From positions 65,895 to 129,894 of the forward strand of contig PLZW01000016.1 of NCBI GenBank assembly GCA_003153575.1: DNA of 64,000 bases, given 5' to 3'. This document shows, piece by piece, positions 44,785 through 54,513 of this stretch. How positions within the stretch are numbered: the stretch's first letter is position 1; each line of letters opens with the position of its first letter. The stretch is from Acidimicrobiaceae bacterium (GTDB lineage: Bacteria > Actinomycetota > Acidimicrobiia > Acidimicrobiales > RAAP-2). The notes under the pieces were generated by a model that had not been told where the DNA came from, did not search any database, and saw only the letters and a program-made list of their open reading frames with translations. A program made the translations under genes and the position numbers.

Positions 44785-46050
44785 ATGCCCACCACCTGGC
44801 GAGTGCTGACCCTGGGCGACCGTGATCCGGTCGCCCCGTTCGAGGACGTCGTCCGTCTCGTCGAGATGGCCGGCACGGCGATGGGCGCCGCCTATAGCCG
44901 CAGCGATGTGGTCGAGGCCCTCCACGAGCACCAGCCCGCCGTCGTCGCCCTGACCCCGGCCGGCGAGCTGGTCGGAGCCGTCGTCGCCCGGGTGGCGGGT
45001 CCCGACGCCCATGTCGTGGCCTTCGCCCTGCACCCCGAGTGGCGCCGTAAGGGAATCGGGTCGGCCCTGCTCCGCCAGCTCGACCAGGAGGTGATCCACC
45101 GGGGGGCGGGCCGACTGCTGGCCGTGATCCAGGCCGGCCAGGTCGGCGAGGACGCGTTCGTCCACCAGGGGTTCACCCACCTGGAGGGGCTGCACCTCTA
45201 CGCCCGCGACGCGTCGATGGTGCCCGAGGAGCTGGCCATCGTCGAGCGGTTCGGCGGCTCCGTCCCGCCGGCCGGCCTGTGGCAGTCGATGAAGGGTTTC
45301 TCGGCGGCCAAAGAGCTGCTGGACCGCCGGGTCGTGGCCCCGTTGGCCCACTCCGAACTGGCCGACCAGCTCGGCCTGCGGCCGCCATCGGCCGTCCTGC
45401 TCTTCGGTCCACCGGGAACCGGGAAGACATCGTTCGCCCGGGCCATTGCCTCCCGCTTGTCCTGGGCGTTCGTCGAGCTCCACCCGTCACTGCTCGGCCA
45501 GGGGGTCGACGGGGCCCGCGCCCTACGCGACTCGCTGGCCGAGCTCGGCGGGGTCGACCGGTTGGTGACGTTCATCGACGAGGCCGACGAGATCGCGTCG
45601 GACCGTGCCGAGCGTCCCGACAGCCAGCCGCTTGTCAACGAGCTGCTGAAGGCCGTGCCGATCTTCAAGTCCCGGCCCGACCGTCTGGTCGTGATGGCCA
45701 CCAACTCCATCGCCGCCATCGATCCCGCCCTGCTCCGGCCGGGACGGTTCGACCTGATCATCCCGGTGGGGGCCCCCGACGAACGGGAACGGGCGGAGCT
45801 GGCAGCCGAGTTCCTACCTTCCGGCGACCCGGGCGACATCGCCGGCCGGACACCCGGCTTCACCCCGGCCGACTTCGCACTGGTCGCCCAACGGGCGGCC
45901 CAGCTGGCCTTCGACCGGGCCCTCGACGGCCAGGAGGCTGCGGTGACCGACGCGGACATCGTGGCCGCCGTGGCCAGGACCCGTCCCTCGGTCAGCGTCG
46001 AGTCGGCCACGAACTTCGCTCATGAGGCAGATCGGTTCTCGAGGCTCTGA
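44785..46050 (+). CDS. GNAT acetyltransferase-AAA+ ATPase fusion
   Basis: A 421-residue fusion. Residues about 1-150 form a GNAT domain with the acetyl-CoA-binding RRKGIG at 87-92. Residues about 170-410 form an AAA+ ATPase: Walker A GPPGTGKT at 208-215, Walker B VTFIDEADEI at 261-270, sensor-1 ATNS and arginine-finger region LLRPGRFD, as in the FtsH/CDC48 class. No protease domain is present. The protein may couple acetylation with remodelling of a target; that is inference. Confidence 0.9.
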   Translation: MPTTWRVLTLGDRDPVAPFEDVVRLVEMAGTAMGAAYSRSDVVEALHEHQPAVVALTPAGELVGAVVARVAGPDAHVVAFALHPEWRRKGIGSALLRQLDQEVIHRGAGRLLAVIQAGQVGEDAFVHQGFTHLEGLHLYARDASMVPEELAIVERFGGSVPPAGLWQSMKGFSAAKELLDRRVVAPLAHSELADQLGLRPPSAVLLFGPPGTGKTSFARAIASRLSWAFVELHPSLLGQGVDGARALRDSLAELGGVDRLVTFIDEADEIASDRAERPDSQPLVNELLKAVPIFKSRPDRLVVMATNSIAAIDPALLRPGRFDLIIPVGAPDERERAELAAEFLPSGDPGDIAGRTPGFTPADFALVAQRAAQLAFDRALDGQEAAVTDADIVAAVARTRPSVSVESATNFAHEADRFSRL

Positions 46051-46122
46051 CGCGCCGTCAGTGGGCCCCGAGGCCGGCCGCGTAGAGTCGGAGGACCCGC
46101 ATGCTCGTCCAGAGGAGGACCC

Positions 46123-46626
46123 GTGCGTTTCGTCGATGACCCCACCGCTGAAACAGCCGTCCACATCGAGGCCCCGCCGTCGGCGGTATGGCCTTTCGTG
46201 ACCGACTTCGACGTGCTCGCCCGGTTTTCGGACGAGTTCCAGGGTGGAGCATGGCTGGACCCGTCGACCTCCCCCGGCGTCGGGGCGCGGTTCCGCGGGC
46301 ACAACGAGAATCCGTGGGCGGCGTGGGACGTCACCTGCACGGTGACCGACTGGGAGCCGGGCCGGGCGTTCGGCTGGCTCGTCGAGAACCCCGACGCGCC
46401 GGCGGCCGACTGGCGGTTCACCCTCGATGCAGAGGAGGGAGGTACCCGCCTGGGCTACCGGGCCCGGATGGGACCAGGACCGTCCGGGGTGACATTGTTC
46501 ATCGCCGAGCATCCCGACGCCGAGGAGCGCATCGTGGACGACCGCCTGGCCACCTGGACGGCCAACATGGAGGCGACCCTGCACGGCATCCGCGGATTGG
46601 CCGAAGGCGGTCCCGGCCCCGACTGA
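46123..46626 (+). CDS. SRPBCC (START-like) family protein
   Basis: A 167-residue single helix-grip domain of the SRPBCC/polyketide cyclase family. VHIEAPPSAVWPFVTDFDVLARF at the start and TATLHGIRGLAE-like C-terminal helix are typical. The fold binds hydrophobic ligands. The GTG start has GAGGAGG five bases upstream. It follows the GNAT-AAA+ gene by 72 bases. Confidence 0.9.
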   Translation: MRFVDDPTAETAVHIEAPPSAVWPFVTDFDVLARFSDEFQGGAWLDPSTSPGVGARFRGHNENPWAAWDVTCTVTDWEPGRAFGWLVENPDAPAADWRFTLDAEEGGTRLGYRARMGPGPSGVTLFIAEHPDAEERIVDDRLATWTANMEATLHGIRGLAEGGPGPD

Positions 46627-46670
46627 CGGACCGCCCCCGGGGTCGACGGGGTACCCCGTCGACCGGACCC

Positions 46671-46940
46671 TCAGCCGCCTTCCACCAGGCGCTCCCACGC
46701 GGCGGCCAGCACCACCTCGTCGCCGTCGACCTCGATCACCTTGCGCCGGGACGACGCGCCGGCGCTGATCCTCACGTCACCCTTGGCCACCCCGAGGGCC
46801 GCCGCCACCGCTTCGACCACGCCGAGATTGGCCCGTCCGTCGGTCGCCGGCTGGCGCACCCGCACCACCAGCATGCCGTCGTGGCTCCCCCCGACCGCGG
46901 CACGCGACGATCGGGGTCGCACGAGGACGCTGCGCTTCAC
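46671..46940 (-). CDS. DUF167/YggU family protein
   Basis: An 89-residue conserved small protein. VRQPATDGRANLGVVEAVAAAL and VRISAGASSRRKVIEV contain the family signature (DGRAN, GxxSRxK). Its function is not established. The GTG start is assigned by family length; the longer frame upstream is unconserved. Confidence 0.88.
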   Translation of the reverse strand: MKRSVLVRPRSSRAAVGGSHDGMLVVRVRQPATDGRANLGVVEAVAAALGVAKGDVRISAGASSRRKVIEVDGDEVVLAAAWERLVEGG

Positions 46941-47033
46941 GCGGCCACACTGCCACGGATGCATCGGGTCCTCGATACCGACGGCCCAGTGTGTCTTGCC
47001 GACTGGTGGACGACGCGGCACTAGAACTGAGGC

Positions 47034-47948
47034 ATGCCCGCACGCGAGCTGGTGGTCCTCGGTTCGGCCAGTCAGTCCCCCACCCGGCACCGCAACCACA
47101 ACGGCTACCTGTTGCGATGGGACGACCGTTCCGTCCTCTTCGATCCGGGTGAAGGGACCCAGCGCCAGCTCCTCCTGTCCGGAGCCTCCCCGACGGGCAT
47201 CCACCACATCTGCGTGACCCACTTCCACGGCGACCACTGCCTCGGCCTACCGGGCATGCTCCAACGCCTCTCGCTGGACGGCGTGGCCCACACCGTCGAG
47301 GTGCTGTTTCCGGCCAGCGGATCCGAGTACTTCGAGCGCCTGCGCCACGCGTCGGCCTACCACGACCGCCTGGACGTGCGACCGGTGCCGGTGGCCGACG
47401 ACGGCCCGGCATCGGTGGTCGGCCCGTTCGCCATCGAGGCGGTCCGACTCGACCACGAGCCCGAGACGTTCGGCTGGCGGGTGGTGGAGCCCGACGGGAT
47501 CCGGATGCTGCCCGACCGACTGGCCGCGCTCGGGGTCGCCGGGCCCGATGTCGGACGGCTGGCCGCCGAGGGATTCCTCGAGCGCGGGGGCCGGCGGATC
47601 GCCCTCGACGAGGTCAGCGAGACCCGTCCCGGCCAACGCATGGCCTTCGTGATGGACACCGGGATGTGCGACGCCGCCGTGGACCTGGCCGCCGGTGCCG
47701 ACCTGGTGGTGTGCGAGGCCACCTTCGCCTCCGCCGACCACGATCTGGCCCGACGCTACCGCCACCTCACGGCAGCCGACGCCGGGCGGGTGGCCCGTGA
47801 CGCCGGAGCGCGCCGGCTGGTCATCACCCACTTCTCGCAGCGCTACCCGGACGTACGGGTGCTGCTCGACGAGGCCGCCGCCGAGTTCGACGACGTGGTG
47901 GCCGCCGAAGACCTGCTCCGGGTACCGGTACCTGCCCGGCGGCGCTGA
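47034..47948 (+). CDS. rnz: Ribonuclease Z
   Basis: A 304-residue metallo-beta-lactamase-fold nuclease. The metal-binding THFHGDH lies at 62-68, with ITHFSQRY late and the tRNase-specific LFDPGEGTQRQL near 35-46. RNase Z removes 3' trailers from tRNA precursors in the cytoplasm. The ATG follows GAGG. It is convergent with the AMP-ligase gene and divergent from DUF167. Confidence 0.92.
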   Translation: MPARELVVLGSASQSPTRHRNHNGYLLRWDDRSVLFDPGEGTQRQLLLSGASPTGIHHICVTHFHGDHCLGLPGMLQRLSLDGVAHTVEVLFPASGSEYFERLRHASAYHDRLDVRPVPVADDGPASVVGPFAIEAVRLDHEPETFGWRVVEPDGIRMLPDRLAALGVAGPDVGRLAAEGFLERGGRRIALDEVSETRPGQRMAFVMDTGMCDAAVDLAAGADLVVCEATFASADHDLARRYRHLTAADAGRVARDAGARRLVITHFSQRYPDVRVLLDEAAAEFDDVVAAEDLLRVPVPARRR

Positions 47949-47984
47949 CCCCGTCCAGCGTCGGACGCGCCGACGGCCCCGGCG

Positions 47985-49694
47985 TCAGGTCGGGGCGGCG
48001 AAGTAGAGGTCGCCCAATGTGCGCTTCAGGATCTTGCCCGAGGCGTTGCGGGGCAGCTGCTCGTCGGTGAAGGCGATCCGGCTCGGGATCTTGAAGGGAG
48101 CCAGCGACTCGGCCAGGAAGTCCTTCAGTTCGTCGGCGTCGAGGTCGGTGCCGGGCTGGCGCAGGATGACGCAGGCCACCTCCTCGCCCAGCCGTTCGTG
48201 GGGCACGCCGAACACGGCCGCCTCGTACACGTCGCCGTGTTCGTAGATGGCGCTCTCGACTTCGGCGCAGTACACGTTCTCGCCTGCCCGCAGGACCATG
48301 TCCTTGGCCCGGTCCTCGATGTAGAGGAACCCCTCGTCGTCGATCCGGCCCAGGTCGCCCGAGGCCAGCCAGCCGTCCACGATCGTCTCGGCGGTGGCCT
48401 CCGGCTTGTTCCAGTAGCAGCGGATGACGGCGGCGCTGCGCATCCAGATCTGGCCCCGGGTGCCGGTGGGCACCGGGCTGCCGTCCTCGTGGCGGATCTC
48501 GATGTCCATGATCGAGATCCGGGCACGACCGGTCGAGTTCGGATGGTTGACGTAGTCGTCGCCGGTGTGGCCCGGACCGAAGCCATTGGTCTCGGTCATG
48601 CCGTAGCCGATGTTGGGACGGCCCCGTTTAAAGCCCTTCTCCACCCGGGTGACGAGCTTGGCCGGTGCGGGTGCACCGCCGCCACCGATACTGGCCAGCG
48701 ACGAGGTGTCGTATTTCGAGAAGGCGGGGCTCTCGAGCAGATCCCAGCTCTGGGTGGGCACACCCACGAACGTCGTCACCCGCTCGGACTCGATGAGCCT
48801 CAGGGCGTTCTCGGGATCCCATCGGTGCATCATCACCAGCTTGAGCTTCATGCCGAAGCAGGAGAGCATCACCGGCACGCACCCGGTGACGTGGAACAGG
48901 GGGACGATGAGGATGAAGCACGGGGCGAATGCGCCCCCCGTCCCGATGAGGTCCTCGCCCTTGCGGACCCCTTGGACCGTCGTGTTGCACCAGAAGCCCA
49001 TCAGCGCGTTGACGATGGCCCGATGGGTCGAGACGGCGCCCTTCGGGAATCCGGTCGTCCCCGACGTGTACAGGATGGTGGCGTCGTCGCCGGGGGCGAC
49101 CTCGACGACGGGCAACGGGTTGCCGAGCTCCACCACCTCGTCGTAGCGGGCTACCCCGGTGGGGTTCGGGTCGAGCTGGTCGCCCCGCACCACGATCATC
49201 GGCACGCCCCGCGAGTGGGCCGGGGCATGGGCCCGCTCGATCCGCTCGGGGTCGGCGATGAGCAGCGAGAGCCCCGAGTCCTCGATGGCGTAGTCGAGCT
49301 CCGACTCGGTCCACCAGGCGTTGAGCGAGACGGACACCGCCCCGATGGACAGGATGGCGGCGAAGGACACGATCCACTCGGGGAGGTTGCGCATGGCGAT
49401 TCCCACGCGATCACCCTTGTTGATCCCGTACGTGTGGACCAGCGTGTAGGCCAGGGCGTCGGCGTTGCGCATCGTCCGGTCGAAGGTCCAGCGCTCGTCC
49501 TCGTAGACCAGGAACTCGGACTCGTCCCCCCGGGCCCCGGCGAGCATCTGCACCAGCGTGGGCGGAGCGTGCGAGAACACCCGGGTGGGGCGGCCGTCGA
49601 CCAGCTCTTCGACGACCTCGAACATCTGTCCGGGGCCGGTGACCTGAGCCAGTGCCTCCTCGTAGGTCTGCGACACAGACGCCTCCTCGCTCAC
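47985..49694 (-). CDS. AMP-dependent acyl-CoA synthetase
   Basis: A 569-residue ANL-superfamily ligase. Motifs are LYTSGTTGFPKGAV, GYGMTETNG, DGWLASGDLG, RAKDMVLRAGENVY and the C-terminal NASGKILKRTL. It activates a carboxylic acid to an acyl-CoA; the substrate is undefined. A GTG start at 49694 without a good ribosome-binding site is used; a GTG six codons later (VSQTYEE) is possible. Confidence 0.92.
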   Translation of the reverse strand: MSEEASVSQTYEEALAQVTGPGQMFEVVEELVDGRPTRVFSHAPPTLVQMLAGARGDESEFLVYEDERWTFDRTMRNADALAYTLVHTYGINKGDRVGIAMRNLPEWIVSFAAILSIGAVSVSLNAWWTESELDYAIEDSGLSLLIADPERIERAHAPAHSRGVPMIVVRGDQLDPNPTGVARYDEVVELGNPLPVVEVAPGDDATILYTSGTTGFPKGAVSTHRAIVNALMGFWCNTTVQGVRKGEDLIGTGGAFAPCFILIVPLFHVTGCVPVMLSCFGMKLKLVMMHRWDPENALRLIESERVTTFVGVPTQSWDLLESPAFSKYDTSSLASIGGGGAPAPAKLVTRVEKGFKRGRPNIGYGMTETNGFGPGHTGDDYVNHPNSTGRARISIMDIEIRHEDGSPVPTGTRGQIWMRSAAVIRCYWNKPEATAETIVDGWLASGDLGRIDDEGFLYIEDRAKDMVLRAGENVYCAEVESAIYEHGDVYEAAVFGVPHERLGEEVACVILRQPGTDLDADELKDFLAESLAPFKIPSRIAFTDEQLPRNASGKILKRTLGDLYFAAPT

Positions 49695-49784
49695 CGCGCT
49701 CGGGGCCGGAACAGTGCATCCGGCGTGGACAGAGAGTGTAGGTGGCGGTCGGCTCGACGGCCCGCGCGGGATCGGCCGGGAGCC

Positions 49785-50630
49785 TCAGCGGGGGGCCAGG
49801 TCGACCCCGCCCGGGTCGGCTGGTGCATGGACGACCGGGGCACCGAACGCCGCCCTGCGGCTGGCCCGCCGCAGGGCGGCCAGGACCGGACGTCCGAGCA
49901 GCAGGACCAGGGCCGCGTTGGTCACGGCCCGGGGGATGTCGAAGCCGAGCGACGTGGTCAGGTCGAAGAGGACGAAGGTGTGGAGGTTGTGGAGCAGCCC
50001 GGCGCCCGGCACGAACGAGAAGCTGGTGTTCGTCCCCGCCCCGAACGGCCAGAAGTACAAGTTGAGCAGCGTCCCGTACAACAGGCAGGCCACCGCGGCG
50101 TAGCCGGCCAGCAGCCAGACCTCGGCCCTGCCCCGCACCGGGGGAAGGCATCCGGCACCGAAGCCCAGCCAACCGGCCCCGAACATCTGGAAGGGCAGCC
50201 ACGGCCCCACGCCGCCGGTGATGAGGGCCGACACGGCCAGGGTGAGCACCCCCAGCACGAAGCCGAAGCCCCGTCCCATCACCCGGCCGGCCGGTATGAG
50301 CAGGAAGAAGACCGGTTCGAAACCGGCCACCCCGGGGCTCGGAATCCGCAGTGCCGCCCCGCAGGCGGCCAGGATGCCCAGGAGGGCGATGGCTTTGGCG
50401 TCGAGTGATCCCTCGGCCAGGGCACTCAGCACCACGGCCAGGAGGAGGGGCAGCACGGCCACGAAGATCCACGGGGCGTCGGCCGAGTGGGCCTGGGCGA
50501 ATGAGGAGGTCCCATGGATGAACAGCGGCCAGGCGAACCCCACGAACCCGACGACGGACGTGACGACCAGGAGGACCGAGGACCGCGACCGGAGCCGGAC
50601 GACCGAGGTGGAGCGGCGGGGTTCAGCCAC
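49785..50630 (-). CDS. ECF transporter substrate-binding (S) component
   Basis: A 281-residue membrane protein with about six to seven hydrophobic helices and the GRVMGRGFGF and NLYFWPFG segments common in actinobacterial S components next to ECF ATPases. S components confer the vitamin specificity. The riboswitch in front of the operon suggests cobalamin or a related corrinoid. The GTG start overlaps the ATPase stop by eight bases. Confidence 0.82.
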   Translation of the reverse strand: MAEPRRSTSVVRLRSRSSVLLVVTSVVGFVGFAWPLFIHGTSSFAQAHSADAPWIFVAVLPLLLAVVLSALAEGSLDAKAIALLGILAACGAALRIPSPGVAGFEPVFFLLIPAGRVMGRGFGFVLGVLTLAVSALITGGVGPWLPFQMFGAGWLGFGAGCLPPVRGRAEVWLLAGYAAVACLLYGTLLNLYFWPFGAGTNTSFSFVPGAGLLHNLHTFVLFDLTTSLGFDIPRAVTNAALVLLLGRPVLAALRRASRRAAFGAPVVHAPADPGGVDLAPR

Positions 50631-52245
50631 TGACGGACTCCGCCTCGAGTGCGTCCCGGACCTCGCCGACCGTCAGCCACGGCTCGGGGGCCAGCACCTT
50701 GGCCACCTGGGGCGCGAACACCGGAGACTGACAGACCACGTCCCGGGCCGGCCCGTCGGCCACCACTTCGCCCTCGGCCAGCACCACCGCGCGGGTGGCC
50801 ACCTGGGCCACCAGCTCCACGTCGTGGGTGGCCATGACCACGGCATGTCCGTCAGCGGCCAGCTCGGCCAGCAGCCGGACCAGTCGGGCCTTGCCCGGGT
50901 AGTCGAGCCCGCGCGTGGGCTCGTCCAACAGGAGCAACGGCGGCGCCGGGGCGAGCACCACGGCCAGGGCCAGGGCCAGGCGCTGGCCCTCGGACAGGTC
51001 GCGGGGGTGCCTGTCCCGGGGCAGACCGGGCAGGATGCGGTCGAGCACGGCGGACGTCGTCCCGGCGGCCAGCCCGGTGTCGTGGTCGACGCCCTCGCAC
51101 TCGGCGGCCACCGAGTCGCTGTAGAGGAGGAGGCCGGCGTCCTGGGGCACGAGGGCGACCCGGGCCACCAGGTCGCGCGGGGCCAGGCCGGCGGGATCGC
51201 CGCCGGACACGTCCACCCGGCCCGCCGACGGTGGGCGGACGCCGGCCAGCTGGGCCAACAGCGTCGACTTGCCCGAGCCGTTGCGGCCCATGACGGCGAC
51301 CACCTCGCCGGCCCGGAACCCGAGATCGGCACGGTCGAGGGCCGTGACGTCGCCGTAGCGGACGGACACCTTCTCCAGGCGGGCCATCACCGGTCCACCG
51401 GGCATCGGTCCGACCGGTGGCGGCTCGGCACCGGTCAGGCGTTCGCGCAGCGTCCCCGCCCGGCGGCGGGCGTCCCGCACCGACAGTGGCAGGGGCACCC
51501 AACCGGCCAGTCGGCCCAGCTCCACCAGGGGCGGTGCGACGGGAGCATCGACCATGACCTCGGCCGCCGACCCCACCGTCAACCTGCCCCCCCGTCCGGG
51601 CACCAGCACCACCGAGTCGGCGAAGGGCAGCACCCGCTCCAGGCGGTGCTCGGCGAGGAGCACGGTGAGACCGACGTCGTGGACCAGGCGGGTCAGCGAA
51701 GCGAGCACCTCCTCGGCGGCCGCCGGGTCCAGTGCCGAGGTCGGCTCGTCGAGCACCAGGACCCTGGGCGACGCGGTGAGCACCGCTCCGATGGCCACGC
51801 GTTGCTGCTGGCCTCCCGAGAGGGTGGCGAGCGGGCGGTAGCGGAGCTCGTGGAGGCCGAGCAGGTCGAGGGCGTCCTCGACCCGCCGCCGCATGACCGC
51901 CGGGGCGAGCCCGAGGTTCTCCATCGTGTAGGCGAGCTCGTCCTCCACCACGTCGGTCACGAAACTGGCGGCCGGGTTCTGCCCGACCATGCCGACCACG
52001 TCGGCCAGCTCGCGGGGCGGGAAGTCCCGGGTGGAGCGGCCGTCGACCAGGACCTCGCCCGTGAGGCGTCCACCGGTGAAGTGGGGCACCAGCCCGTTGA
52101 CGGCCCGCAGGAGGGTCGTCTTGCCCGAACCGGTCGGCCCGATCACCACGCACAGCTCGCCTTCACCCACGGTCAGGTCGACCCGGTCGAGCGTGGGCGC
52201 GTCCGCCCCGTCATAGGTGAACGACACCTCGGTGCAGCGGATCAC
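50623..52245 (-). CDS. ECF transporter double ATPase (A component)
   Basis: A 540-residue protein with two ABC ATPase domains in tandem. The first has Walker A GPTGSGKTT at 36-44, LSGGQQQRV and VLDEPTSALDP; the second GRNGSGKST, LSEGQRLALA and LLDEPTRGLDY. They power the EcfT-S complex at the membrane. The GTG start overlaps the T-component stop (GTGA at 52242-52245). Confidence 0.93.
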   Translation of the reverse strand: MIRCTEVSFTYDGADAPTLDRVDLTVGEGELCVVIGPTGSGKTTLLRAVNGLVPHFTGGRLTGEVLVDGRSTRDFPPRELADVVGMVGQNPAASFVTDVVEDELAYTMENLGLAPAVMRRRVEDALDLLGLHELRYRPLATLSGGQQQRVAIGAVLTASPRVLVLDEPTSALDPAAAEEVLASLTRLVHDVGLTVLLAEHRLERVLPFADSVVLVPGRGGRLTVGSAAEVMVDAPVAPPLVELGRLAGWVPLPLSVRDARRRAGTLRERLTGAEPPPVGPMPGGPVMARLEKVSVRYGDVTALDRADLGFRAGEVVAVMGRNGSGKSTLLAQLAGVRPPSAGRVDVSGGDPAGLAPRDLVARVALVPQDAGLLLYSDSVAAECEGVDHDTGLAAGTTSAVLDRILPGLPRDRHPRDLSEGQRLALALAVVLAPAPPLLLLDEPTRGLDYPGKARLVRLLAELAADGHAVVMATHDVELVAQVATRAVVLAEGEVVADGPARDVVCQSPVFAPQVAKVLAPEPWLTVGEVRDALEAESVSG

Positions 52246-53486
52246 GCCACGTTCCCGTCGGGCGGTACCGCCGGGGTGAGTGCCGCTGGCGCCCCGGGAC
52301 GGCCGTCGACGGCACCAACCGCCGCGGCTCCCTCCGCCGGCGCGAGGGACTCCCCGCCGGAGGCCACGCGGGCCGTGCCACCCCCCCGGACGATGGTGGA
52401 CACCTGCTCCACCGGGGCGGCCCACGCCGGCAGCAGGCCGAACAGGATGCCGACGGCGGGCAGCACCGGTAGGTCGGGGAGGCCGAGTGGGGTGGTGGCG
52501 AACTGCAGCCCGCGGACGCCGAGCAGGCCGGCGGCCACCATCGTCGCCACCACCACGAAGCCCGCACCCGACACCAGCCACTCCGGAGTCCGCCACGGGT
52601 CCGGCCGATAGCGGGTCCGATTGGTCCGCCGGCCGCCGGCGGCCAGCCCGGCACCGACCAGAACGGCCCCCACGGCCACGAACGGGATCCCGCCACCGGG
52701 CAGTGAGCCGGCCACGAGCACCCCGTACAGCCCGCCCAGGAGCAGGAGGAGACCGCCGGCCGTCGCCCCTGTGGCCGTCCGGCGGACGCCTCTGGCCACC
52801 GGGACGCGCCGTCCGTACCCACGGGCGTCCATCGACGAGGCCAGCTGCAGCGAGCGGTCGAGCGCACGCTCGAGCACCGGCACGGCCGTGCCCCGCAGGC
52901 CGGCCAGACCCCGCACGGGACGACCCCGGAGTCGCCTGGCGGCCCGCACGTCCCCGATGGCCATGACCAGTTCCGGGGCGAACGACAGCGACACGGTGAT
53001 GGCCACGCCCGCCTCGTACAGCACGGCCGGCAGGCAGCGCAGCAGCCGGTAGGGACTGGCCAACGAGTTGGCCGCCCCGAAGCAGATGAGGATCACGGCC
53101 AGGCCGAGGCCCCCCACCACTGCCACGATGACGGCCTCCGCGGTCACCGGGCCGCCGATGCTCACGCCCTCAGCCCAGGACGGCAGGGGCACGTGGGGCA
53201 AGGTGAACAGGGTGTGGCCGGGCCGCCGGTCGCCGAACACGATCACCAGGGCGACGCGCAGCACGATCACGATGAGGCCCAGGCGGAGGAAGACGACGAT
53301 CGAACGTGACCACGGGGCGTCGCTGCGGCGGGCGGCCACCACGTAGACGACCACGGCGCCGATCAGGAGGAGCAGGATCGGGTTGGTCGTCCGGGACGCG
53401 GCACCGGCCATGCAGGCGGCCCACAGCCACCAGGCGCCCGGATGGAGTCCCCGGCGTCCGGATGCGGCGACGGTCACCCGGCTCAT
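52242..53486 (-). CDS. ECF transporter transmembrane (T) component
   Basis: A 414-residue membrane protein of the EcfT/CbiQ family. The coupling-helix arginines occur in AARRLRG and SMDARGYG, the two short motifs that contact the ATPases. The C-terminal part has further hydrophobic helices, longer than most EcfT proteins. It follows the surface-protein gene by 13 bases and overlaps the ATPase gene. Confidence 0.9.
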   Translation of the reverse strand: MSRVTVAASGRRGLHPGAWWLWAACMAGAASRTTNPILLLLIGAVVVYVVAARRSDAPWSRSIVVFLRLGLIVIVLRVALVIVFGDRRPGHTLFTLPHVPLPSWAEGVSIGGPVTAEAVIVAVVGGLGLAVILICFGAANSLASPYRLLRCLPAVLYEAGVAITVSLSFAPELVMAIGDVRAARRLRGRPVRGLAGLRGTAVPVLERALDRSLQLASSMDARGYGRRVPVARGVRRTATGATAGGLLLLLGGLYGVLVAGSLPGGGIPFVAVGAVLVGAGLAAGGRRTNRTRYRPDPWRTPEWLVSGAGFVVVATMVAAGLLGVRGLQFATTPLGLPDLPVLPAVGILFGLLPAWAAPVEQVSTIVRGGGTARVASGGESLAPAEGAAAVGAVDGRPGAPAALTPAVPPDGNVA

Positions 53487-53499
53487 CGGGCGGACGGCA

Positions 53500-54498
53500 T
53501 CACGGGGTGCGCGGGCGCGCCCGCCAACGGGCCCAGGCGGCGATGGCCAGGGCGAGGATCACGAGCCCGCCGATGATCAGGGGGGCGGACCCGGTGCCCG
53601 GGTCGGCCGAGGCTCCCCGGGCGGTGGCGAGATCCGCCGGCAGGCCCCTCGGTGCGGTGAAGTTGAGGGAAGTCGTCGACGTGTCGGTCGAACCCGTCGA
53701 CGCCGTCGTGGTCGTGGTGGAGGCCGCGTCGTACGGGAGCGTCGTCGTGGTCGGCGTCCGGCCACCGGACGCCGCCGGCGTCGGGGCCACCTTGCCTGCG
53801 TGCACCCCGACAGGTGCCGATGCCTGATGGCCCGGGCCCGACGACCCACCTCCGGTCACCGGGGGCGCCGTCGTCGACGTCGTTGTCGTGGTGGTGGTAG
53901 TGGGGCTCCCCCCCGAGCAGATCGAGGTGAAGACGGCCGCGGTGCGCGGTCCCGGGTCGTTGGGCCGGCCGGTTCCCGGGTTCTGGAACCGCCACCCTTC
54001 GACGTCCCCTTTCGTGACGGTGGCGAACGCGCCGGTCGACGAGTAGATCCAGCGGCCGCCGCTCCCGGTGAAGTACGACCAGTAGATGTAGCCCCTGGCC
54101 ACGCTCTGCCCGCACCCGGGGGGGGCAGGGATCAAGTTGATGGAGCAGAGGAGGCCGCTCGGGGCGTACGTCGGCGGCACCAATCCCTTCTCAGTGGCGA
54201 AGGCGGACAGGGCGTCATAGCGGCTGTCGGTGGCCGGCACCGACACACACCCGACCACCTGACTGTTGCCCTGGCCGAAGTCGAGGACGAAGGCGACCGT
54301 CACCTCGCCGGCCGCTCCGGCGGCGTCGACGAACGGCCGGAGCGCCATTGGCCCCGCCAGGGCGAGGGCCGCCGTCCCGGCCGCGATGACCAGGGCACCT
54401 CGTGCCACCCGGCGCCAGCCGCCGGCGCGCCGCGAATCGGTGGATCGGGCAGGGCCTCCATCGATGGCTGCCGGAGCGGGGCGCCTGGTGATGGACAT
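53500..54498 (-). CDS. SCO2322-like exported, membrane-anchored protein
   Basis: A 332-residue protein with an N-terminal hydrophobic signal segment (about 33-57), a folded domain, Thr/Ser-rich linkers and a C-terminal transmembrane helix followed by a basic tail (WARWRARPRTP). The folded domain contains GYIYWSYF, GGRWIYSS and GDVEGWRFQNPG, as in the SCO2322 family found beside actinobacterial ECF transporters. A corrinoid-capture role on the cell surface is an attractive inference. The ATG follows AGAAGG; an alternative start seven codons upstream (54522) exists. Confidence 0.8.
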   Translation of the reverse strand: MSITRRPAPAAIDGGPARSTDSRRAGGWRRVARGALVIAAGTAALALAGPMALRPFVDAAGAAGEVTVAFVLDFGQGNSQVVGCVSVPATDSRYDALSAFATEKGLVPPTYAPSGLLCSINLIPAPPGCGQSVARGYIYWSYFTGSGGRWIYSSTGAFATVTKGDVEGWRFQNPGTGRPNDPGPRTAAVFTSICSGGSPTTTTTTTTSTTAPPVTGGGSSGPGHQASAPVGVHAGKVAPTPAASGGRTPTTTTLPYDAASTTTTTASTGSTDTSTTSLNFTAPRGLPADLATARGASADPGTGSAPLIIGGLVILALAIAAWARWRARPRTP

Positions 54499-54513
54499 GG
54501 GACCTTCTCGCTT

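Noticed and set aside
53640-53920. Repetitive GTCGTGGTGG-type stretches that look like a microsatellite
   Set aside because: They encode the Thr/Ser-rich stalk of the surface protein and are imperfect codon-level repeats.
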